From Mallotus nudiflorus (Eukaryota; Streptophyta; Magnoliopsida; Malpighiales; Euphorbiaceae): DNA of 64,000 nt. The stretch covers positions 186,001-250,000 of the forward strand of contig CANTUR010000899.1 in the NCBI GenBank assembly GCA_947683625.1. Reading direction: 5' to 3'. A program made the position numbers and the translations under genes. The notes below the pieces were generated by a model, which was not told the DNA's origin, ran no database searches, and worked only from the letters and a program-made list of their open reading frames with translations. Shown here in pieces: positions 56,680 to 64,000 of the stretch; the stretch's first letter is position 1; each line of letters starts with the position of its first letter.

Positions 56680-58250
56680 GGCCTAATCAATATCATATCT
56701 AATACCCATGGACCCAGTATGACTCTCATGCTTAGGCTGTGGAAGAGGCTTAGTTAGTGGATCAGCAATATTATCATTTGTAGGTACTCTACATATCTTG
56801 ACGTCTCCTCTCTCAATGATCTCTCGAATGAGATAATAATGCCTGAGTATATGTTTGGATCTCTAATGTGATCTAGGCTCCTTAGCTTGGGCTATAGCTC
56901 CATATTATCACAATACAAGTTCACTGGATTTAATATACTAGGAACAACATCTAGTCCAGTTATGAACTTCTTAATCCAAAAAGCCTCCTTAACTGCTTCT
57001 GAGGCAGTTATGTACTCAGCTTTTATTGTAGAATCAACAATGGTGTCTTTCTTGGAACTCCTCCAACTAACTGCACATCTGTTCAAACAAAACACATATC
57101 CTGACTGTAATAAAAAATCATCCTTGTTAGTTTGGAAGCTAGCGTCAGTGTAACAATTTATAACTAGCTTATTTTCCTGACCACTATACAATAAAAATGC
57201 ATCCTTAGTTCTTCTCAAGTACTTAAGAATGTTTTTAACTGTTGTCTAGTGACTTTCACTTAGGTTTGACTGGTATCTGCTAGTTGTGCTTAAGGCATAT
57301 GAGACATCAGGTCAAGTACATAATATTGTATACATGATACATCCAATAGCATAAGCACATGGAATCTTACTCATGCGGTCTCGCTTATCTTGTATCATAG
57401 GACACTAAGTCTTATTGAGACTAATGCCATATGAAATTGGTAAGAATCCTCTCTTAGAGTCTTGCATGCTAAACCTGTTCAATACCTTATTAATATAATT
57501 GCTTTGACTTAGGCTAATAAGCCTTTTAGATCTATCTCTGTAAATCTTGGTGCCTAATATATAAGTAGCTTCACTTAAGTCTCTCATTGAGAAACAATTC
57601 CCTAGCCATGATTTGACATTTTGTAAAACAAGGATATCATTTCCAATGAGTAGTATGTTATCCACATACAACACTAAAAACACAATAGCACTCCCACTAA
57701 CTTTCTTGTATACATAAGGTTCATCTTCATTTTTAATGAAGCCAAATTCTTTGACTGCTTTATCAAAATGAAGATTCCAACTCTAAGATGCTTACTTCAA
57801 TCCATAAATGGATTTTTGAAGCTTGCATACCTTACCAGAATTCTCAGGATTAACAAAACCCTCTGGTTGTGTATGTACACATCCTCAAGTAAGTTTCCAT
57901 TAAGAAACGTTGTTTTGACATCCATTTGCCATATCTCATAATCATAGTATGCAGCTATGGCAAGGAGAACTTGAATAGATTTTAGCATAGCTACTGGTGA
58001 AAAAGTTTCATCATAGTTTATACCATGTGTTTGTTTAAAACCTTTTGCAACTAGTCTTACCTTAAAGGTATGCACATTGCCATCCATGTCGGTTTTCTTT
58101 TTAAAAACTCATTTACACCCAATAGTCTTTAAACCATCAGTTGGGTTAATCAAGGTCCATACTTGATTATTATACATGGATTGCATTTCTAATTTCATGG
58201 CTTCTAGCCATTTCTCATAGTCGAGACTATTTATGGCCTCCTGATAGGAT
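56680..58250 (-). pseudogene. Reverse transcriptase and RNase H of copia F
   Basis: On -: FKVRLVAKGFKQTHGINYDETFSPVA and MDVKTTFLNGNLLEDVYI (58087-57800), then LYVDNILLIGND (about 57665-57630) where YVDD is expected, so the second catalytic Asp is Asn. RNase H spans 57218-56892 with NCYTDASFQTNKDDFLLQSG (first Asp kept), DSTIKAEYITASEA (Glu kept) and NLYCDNMEL (Asp kept). Stops and shifts separate the pieces. Roles: DNA synthesis and RNA removal. Inactive. Confidence 0.85.
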
Positions 58251-59279
58251 GTGGGCTTATTTTGATCCACAATCAACACATCATTATCACCAGTTATAAG
58301 AAATCCGTATCTCTCAGGGATTTGACATGTCCTACCAGACCTCCTTGGGCCTTTTGGTACTTGTACAGGCTCAACAACTACTTATTGATCCAGCTGCAGT
58401 TCCATATTAGGTACAATGTTATTTTGTGGACCTTGAATCTCTTCAAGTTGCACTGTGCTCCCACTAGTTCCTTTGGAAATAAACTCTCTTTCCAAAAATA
58501 AACCATTCTGAGCAACAAACACTTTGTTCTCAGATGCATTGTAGAATTAATATCCTTTAGTTTCTTTAGGATATCCCATAAAAAGGCATTTTTCAGATTT
58601 GGGTGCTAGTTTATCTGAGATTTAACGCTTCACATAAGCATCACATCCTCAAATCTTAAAAAAAGATAAACTAGGAGTTTTTCCAGTCCATATCTCATAT
58701 GGTGTCTTTTCAACTGCCTTGGAGGGAACTCTATTCAAAATGAATGCAGCAGTTTCTAAAGTATAACCCCAAAAGAAGATTCATCATAGATCAAACCATA
58801 TCTAATAGAGTCTGATTTATGCATTCAGACACACCACTCCATTGTGGTGTACCTGGAGGAGTCAATTGTGAAACTATCCTATAATCTCTAAGATGATCTA
58901 TAAATTCTTAGTTTAAATATTCACCACCTCGATCAGATCTTAGTGTTTTAATATTTTTACCAAGTTGATTTTGTACTTCATTCTTGAAAATTTTGAATTT
59001 TTTAAAAGATTTAGATTTATGTTTCATTAGATAAAGATAATCATATCTATTGAAATCATCTGTGAAAGTTATAAAGTACTAAAAACCTCCTCTAGCAATT
59101 GAGCTTAATGGTCCATATACATCAGAATGTATTAAGCCCAATAAGTCATTAGCCCTCTCACTCTATCTAGTAAAAGGTGTTTTAGTCATTTTCCAAGTAA
59201 ACAAGATTCACATGTATCAAATGATTCATAATCAAATGAATTCAAAAGCCCATTTTGGTGTAGCTTTGAAATGCATTTC
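58251..59279 (-). pseudogene. Integrase of copia F, strongly decayed
   Basis: No long open frame, but the - translation around 58860-58780 reads PPGTPQWSGVSE and NQTLLDM, the copia integrase block holding the catalytic Glu (kept). The region around 58600-58730 encodes a recognisable C-terminal domain (CHPSLLGC-like zone) in pieces. Many stops. Confidence 0.7.
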
Positions 59280-59933
59280 TCATTTATATGGCCAGAGATA
59301 GGTTGAGTTTAAATCATTAGATTTAGACTTCTTTGTATCAATGTTATATATTGGCATTTTATTAGTGTCTTCAGCATCTAAAACATAAAGACCACTAGTG
59401 CATGGAGCATATCCATAGAAAATGTTATCCAGATAAATATTGCATGTATTATTCTTAATAATACATGCAAACCCTTTTTTGTCCAAAAAAGAAACATAAA
59501 TAATATTCCTACGCATGGTAGGTACATAATAAAAATTTTCTAAGGATAAAAAAAGTCCACTAGGCAAAGGTAACTCATAAGTTCCTACAGCTAAAACAAC
59601 AACTCTTGCTCCATTGCCTACTCATAGGTACACTTCGCCTCTAGCCAATGATCTATTCCTTTTTAGACCTTGCATATTTGTACAAATGTGAGATCCTGAT
59701 CCAGTATCTAATACCCAAGAATCAGAAGCAGAAGTAGATAAATTTAATTCTATAACATGAATACCTAAAAAGGTAGTCTCACTACCTTTTTTCTTTTTTA
59801 AATCATCCAAATAGAGCTTGCAATTCCTTTTCCAGTGGCCTGGCTCATTGCAGAAAAAGCAAATTACTTCTTTTGCTTTGGGTTCAGCTTTGGATTTGGA
59901 GTTGCTAACTAAATAGATTGTTATGTTATACAT
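59280..59933 (-). pseudogene. Nucleocapsid, protease and GAG-pre-integrase of copia F
   Basis: On -, 59933-59622: zinc knuckle CFFCNEPGHWKRNC, then WVLDTGSGSHICTNMQ, an intact D-T-G protease active site. 59567-59280 continues with FYYVPTMRRNIIYVSFL and SGLYVLDAEDTN. A TAG-type break between the two open stretches and a TAA at the end interrupt it. The ATG at 59933 is incidental; the Gag half that should precede it is missing here and appears inverted at 60839. Confidence 0.85.
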
Positions 59934-60838
59934 GTTTGTTGTTTAATGCATGGTGCATAACATGGCCCCTAGACCAATGTGATTGGATTTAATTGTTTTA
60001 TGGGTTGTAATTTTAAATATGGCCTGCGAGTCATTTTTATTTTGTTGTATTTATTTTATTTTGTAAAAGTGTAGAATAAATTACAATAATTAATGTAAAT
60101 CAAGACCTATGGAGCAATTCAAGTTGGAGGCCCAGGATGGAGATTCAAGGTGGGAACCTAAGAAGGAGATCCATGATAGAAGATGGAGATCCATATTGAA
60201 GGCTCAATTTGTAATTGTTAGATTACCTAGGTTTGACCTTTGATCTTCATATTGGCTTATGAAGATCAAATTAGATTTGGGCCATGCTATGTCACATTTA
60301 TTTTAGTTGTTACGTATGTGATGCTATATGATACAACATAACAACAACTAAATAAGATTAAATAAATACAAACCCTCATTTAATATTAAGTCATTGTAAT
60401 GTCTCCTATAAATTCAACACTTGTCAAGCCTTAGATTATTATATATGGGTCTGCCAAAGCAGGGTGTATAAACTTATCCAGGGAAGGCAAGTTGGATAAT
60501 GGTGCTATCCAAACATTTGACATGGTTTGACTTAACTAGGTTATCAAAATGGTTTTGGACCTAGGGCATTAAATGGGATTTTTAAACCATGACTTGTGAT
60601 GTCAAATCCCATACCACACAAGAGTTACATGAGATGTAATTGATAAGAGTTTTCTACCTAAAAAACCATATTTTAGGCGATGAGCCAAAACTCACTTAGA
60701 GTATAATGAAATATGGATCTTGGCCCACTATAATTTATAAATTAATTTTGAGGATTATTAATTTAAATAATTTTATGGGATTTATTATGCTTCATTTAAT
60801 AAATACTAAATGGACTTTGCATATAGTTGTTGTAGATA
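59934..60838 (+). other. Leader-like non-coding DNA upstream of the + strand gag
   Basis: Reads like the long untranslated leader of this copia family and leads directly into the gag ATG. It shows no similarity to LTR F in either direction and has no TGGTATCAGAGC primer site. A CCTATAAATTC motif near 60405 could be a TATA box. Confidence 0.5.
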
Positions 60839-61550
60839 ATGACTTCAAACACTACACCTACCATGTCACTGCGATCGATCCTTGAGAAGGATAAAATCAA
60901 TGAGACTAATTTTCTTGATTGGTACAGAAACCTAAGAATTGTTCTTAGGCATGAGAGAAAGGAATATATCCTTAATCAACCCATCCCTGAGGAACCAGCT
61001 ACCAATGCTCCTAGAGCACAAAGGGATGCTTATAATAAGCATCTCAATGATTCTACTGATGTCACTTATGTTATGCTTGGATGTATGGAGTCTGAGCTAC
61101 CAAAGCAGCTAATGGAAATGGAAGCTTATACTATGATAGGTCATCTCAAGGAAATGTTCCAAGAGAAAGCTAAAATTGAAAGGTTCAATACTGTCAGGTC
61201 ATTGCTTTCTTGCAAGTTGACTATTGGCAGCTCTGTCAGTCCTCATGTTCTCAAGATGAATGGTCATCTTGATCACTTGGACAAGCTTGGTCTCAAGATT
61301 GAACAAGAGTTGGTTGTGGATATTATTCTTCATTCTTTGCCTGAAGCTTATGATAGCTTCATTATGAATTTCAATATACATAGTATGGAGAAGACTATTT
61401 CAGAGTTGTATGGGATGCTGAAAAGAACATCAAAAGTAACACTACGGATGTTCTCATGGTCAATAAGGGAAAGGGGATGAAAAAGGGTTGCAAAGGGCAA
61501 GGGTAAGGCCTCTAAAGACTTTCAGAAGCCCAAGCCAAAGCCCATGGGGA
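60839..61550 (+). pseudogene. Copia Gag (UBN2-type), head to head with element F
   Basis: 213 open residues from the ATG at 60839: SLRSILEKDKINETNFLDWYRNL (gag start of this copia group), AYNKHLNDSTDVTYVMLGCM, KERFNTVRSLLSCKL-like stretch and ILHSLPEAYDSFIMNF. The frame shifts near 61440 and a Lys-rich tail (KGKGKASKDFQKPKPKPMG) follows, ending abruptly near 61550. The zinc knuckle that should come next is absent here, but an equivalent one starts element F on the other strand at 59933. Either an inverted piece of F or the stub of a second copy. Confidence 0.85.
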
Positions 61551-61555
61551 TTTGC

Positions 61556-62626
61556 CTTTTCTTCTTGATAAATATCTCAATTATGACATTTGCAAGTGAT
61601 TTTTTAGATGTGGGTATCTCTTATCTTGCAATTTTTGCTTGCTTTTTTCTATTTAATTAATTTTGTTTTGTTTGTCTTCTGGGACGATATTAGTTTTTCT
61701 AACCCATTGGCATTTAAAAATACAAATTGATTTTTTGGGCATTGAGGTTTCATGGCAAGATGTTGTTTAAGGAGATTTCACTTGAGGTTTATAGGATTTG
61801 GCAGCCTTCAAAGAATGTAATTTTGATTATGTGGAATTTAAAGGGTGTCCTAAGAGTTCCATGGGAAGCCAAGAGACAACTTTAGAGCACTTTAATGTAT
61901 AAACTAAACAAAAATTAAACTCCCAACCTTTCCATTCATTAACCATTTTCCTTCTTGAAGTTTCCATGAACCCTTTATCCAAAATCGCCTTATCGCATCC
62001 ATGGAACTTTTAATGTTAGTAGCAGTGCTAATGATGTTGTCGTTGCTAGATTTTTGTTGTTTTTTCCCAACTATTCGATGTTTCTTGAGAAACTAGGTTT
62101 TTATGTGGAGGATTTGTTCATGAGAGAGTGTTATATGAGGAAGGAAAGGTAGAAGATGCTCCTTTCGGCTGTGGCTGCTCAAGCTGTGAAAATGGGTTAT
62201 GGAAGAGTGCAATGACCTGTGCTTGATTACAATGTTAAGCAGGTGTTTTAGTCTTTTGATTAATAAGGTCCTTTTGGTCATTATCATTTCATTATTTAAA
62301 GATATTTTTGTCATTTTAATTTAAATATATTCAGTATGTGGCATGCAAGTTGTTCAAATGGCAGACATTATATGAGCTAACAGGTAGTAAAGCCACCACT
62401 CATCGTACACAAGCACTGAAATGATACAAAATCAATATTTTTAAATACTCAATTGTAAATAAATAATATAATACGACCATCAAGTAAAAATTGAAAATTT
62501 CACACATCCATTTTGTAATTTTTCGTTTTTGGATATTTGGAGCAAAAAGCAATTGTGATATTTATTATCTTCAAGCATAATGGGACATGCCCATTTCCCT
62601 AACCATCGATCTTTGCATAGTCTCAC
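61556..62626. other. Unassigned DNA between the gag stub and the 62627 frame
   Basis: At 61995-62250 the + translation reads NVSSSANDVVVARFLLFFPNY, EKLGFYVEDLFMRECYMRKE, AAQAVKMGYGRV and PVLDYNVKQVF, broken by TAG at about 62150 and TGA at about 62214. It looks like the relic of a real coding region, which I could not identify. The remainder is AT-rich with no signal. Confidence 0.4.
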
Positions 62627-62929
62627 ATGGCTTTGTATCCATCCGCACCAACAAAAACCAACACTAAGTACACTTCTGCTTCAGATCAGAACATAATGTG
62701 TTCCATCATTAAACTAGCAGAGCTCATTGATTCTTTGGTATGCGAAGAAAATCCAAAATTGAAAACAAGCAAAGAAAAAGAAATTATTTGTAAGCGATAC
62801 ATATCTTCTCGTTTGAGAATTTTTCTTTATGATAAACCAATGGTAGGAATACATGTCTTCAATCTTCATGGGCCACTTATATCGTATGAGTGTGATATGG
62901 GGCGAGCCAACGAATTAGCACAAAGCTAG
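62627..62929 (+). CDS. Possible small hypothetical protein, 100 residues
   Basis: Open from the ATG at 62627 with ordinary composition (MALYPSAPTKTNTKY, ISSRLRIFLYDKPMVG). I recognise no family. It lies 300 bp upstream of the SAUR and could be a gene fragment or chance; no TATA box or splice partner was found. Confidence 0.25.
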   Translation: MALYPSAPTKTNTKYTSASDQNIMCSIIKLAELIDSLVCEENPKLKTSKEKEIICKRYISSRLRIFLYDKPMVGIHVFNLHGPLISYECDMGRANELAQS

Positions 62930-63143
62930 GGCGGGACATGCAAAAGCCGAAAGTTCTCGGTTGTGGTAAGAATTCGAGGTCTGGCCTACGATTCCTTAAA
63001 ATATCAAACATGATCCTCTCCAAAACTTCCTCTGTCGTAAAAATATCACCCGTCTCAACTTCAAAAAAATGTCTTTATTTTGTAACCAAAAACAAATGTC
63101 TATAAAGAAAAGATTATTTTCTTTACATCCATAATTATCTATC

Positions 63144-63150
63144 TATAAAA
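63144..63150 (+). promoter_or_regulatory. TATA box of the SAUR gene
   Basis: TATAAAA about 100 bp before the SAUR start codon, followed by a C/A-rich untranslated stretch, is the normal spacing for a plant Pol II promoter with a short 5' UTR. Confidence 0.7.
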
Positions 63151-63245
63151 GCAGCCATATATCTTCCCTTACTTTGCAGAGCAAATTCTTGAGCCACACA
63201 TTCCTAGCAATATCCCAACCTTAACATTTCAATAGAAAACCCATA

Positions 63246-63722
63246 ATGCTTAGCCCCAAAAGAGTTATTGAGATCGCAAGTAAATGGCAATATACAGCTT
63301 CTCTTAAGAGGAGGAACATGAGAAGGATATGTTTATCATCAACTATTGGTTGCTCATCGTCATCATCAAGTGATCATCATCACCACCAAAAGTGCAAAGT
63401 TCATCAAGTAGCGCAGAAGGGTCATTTTGTGGTGTACAGCATTGATAAGAAGCGATTCATGGTGCCATTGCATTATCTTAACCATAACATCTTTAAAGAG
63501 CTCTTTAAAATGTCTGAGGAGGAATTTGGATTGCCTAGCTCTGGACCTATCATATTTCCATGTGATGCTGTGTTCATGGAATATGTTATTTATTTGGTCA
63601 AACAACATGATTCAGAGGAGCACTCCTCCTCTCTCTCCTTTATCACCATGCTTGCTTATCGTTGCTCCTTCAATATTCTAAACCACCAGAGAAGCCAACA
63701 GCTACTTCTTCCTAGCTTCTGA
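63246..63722 (+). CDS. SAUR family protein (small auxin-up RNA)
   Basis: Single-exon frame of 158 residues, complete from ATG to TGA. MLSPKRVIEIASKWQ matches the M(I/L)SPKK.I..ARKWQ start of the SAUR61-68 type, which supports this start. A Ser/His-rich linker (36-47) follows, then the SAUR core at about 58-121: KGHFVVYSIDKKRFMVPLHY, ELFKMSEEEFGLPSSGP, FPCDAVFMEYVIYLVKQ. SAURs are short auxin-responsive proteins promoting cell expansion, with some inhibiting PP2C.D phosphatases to activate plasma-membrane H+-ATPases. The tail after 122 is longer than in most members but intact. It appears to be the only undamaged host gene here. A complete TGTCTC auxin element was not seen close upstream. Confidence 0.92.
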   Translation: MLSPKRVIEIASKWQYTASLKRRNMRRICLSSTIGCSSSSSSDHHHHQKCKVHQVAQKGHFVVYSIDKKRFMVPLHYLNHNIFKELFKMSEEEFGLPSSGPIIFPCDAVFMEYVIYLVKQHDSEEHSSSLSFITMLAYRCSFNILNHQRSQQLLLPSF

Positions 63723-64000
63723 AATAAAAATCTTGATTTTAACATATCGCAATATGTTTAAAAAATCGGTAAGTCCAATAGCTAAGGTCCCATATGAAGG
63801 AACTACTTAAGTTCGAAATTAATTGCTCACCGTTCTAACTTTTTCCAAATAATAAAATTATTATATTCTCGAGCTAGTTTGTGTGTGAATGGAAAGCATA
63901 TGGTCAATTATAAATTTAAAACGTTAATTATATATATATGATTTCTTATGTAATGCATGTTGTATGTAATGTGCGTCACTTTTCAACAAAATTTTGTAGG
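63723..64000. other. 3' flank of the SAUR gene
   Basis: AT-rich. AATAAA-type signals at 63723 and 63850 could serve polyadenylation. Nothing else was seen. Confidence 0.5.

Noticed and set aside
60839..61550. A terminal-repeat-with-GAG (TR-GAG) non-autonomous element
   Set aside because: No LTR pair, primer site or polypurine tract flanks the gag; an inverted part of F or a truncated copy is simpler.

Overview
The window looks like a repeat-rich, mostly heterochromatic piece of a flowering-plant nuclear genome, probably a eudicot. The signs are plant-specific LTR-retrotransposon lineages (Sirevirus-type Ty1/copia, Tekay-type chromovirus, Tat-type Ty3/gypsy with an archaeal-type RNase H), a plant mobile domain (PMD) gene, and one ordinary plant gene, a SAUR, at the far right. 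There is no sign of bacterial or organellar DNA. More than 90% of the window is retrotransposon, nearly all decayed.

Layout. 1-6157: 3' part of a degenerate Sirevirus-type copia element on + (gag knuckle, protease, integrase, RT, RNase H, purine-rich tail, 3' LTR); its 5' LTR lies outside the window. 6158-7259 and 18751-20438: older unassigned DNA, split by a young Tekay element on - (7265-18745, target duplication ATGCA, 3.2-kb LTRs, one gag-pol frame broken by only four in-frame stops). 20444-54202: a 33.8-kb tower built on one old Tat element (A, +) bounded by target duplication GTGGG. Inside A lie a solo LTR (E, 25613-27244, duplication CTTAT), a second Tat element (B, 29677-41399, duplication ATGTG, inserted in A's RNase H), a solo Tat LTR inside B (C, 31936-34056), and an LTR-like repeat on - (X, from 47077) that is itself split by a solo LTR (D, 47821-50981) related to Tekay. 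55147-59933: a decayed copia element on - (F). 60839-61550: a matching gag on +, head to head with F. 63246-63722: the SAUR gene.

Most notable content. Elements A and B each carry, downstream of integrase and on the opposite strand, a PMD gene that still shows GT-AG introns of about 62-78 nt at matching positions in the two elements, followed by a second antisense reading frame. Being antisense to the genomic RNA would explain how introns survive retrotransposition. The Tat LTRs also carry 20-bp-period palindromic minisatellites (core CCGATCGG) whose flanks differ between LTR types and whose copy number differs between the two LTRs of A.

History, read from nesting and from LTR differences counted by eye in short stretches: A is oldest (about 19 differences in 230 bp), B younger (about 10 in 190 bp), Tekay youngest (about 5 in 180 bp). 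Apart from the SAUR, no gene here looks functional; Tekay is the element closest to intact. Coordinates of decayed features are approximate unless a target duplication or LTR edge fixes them.
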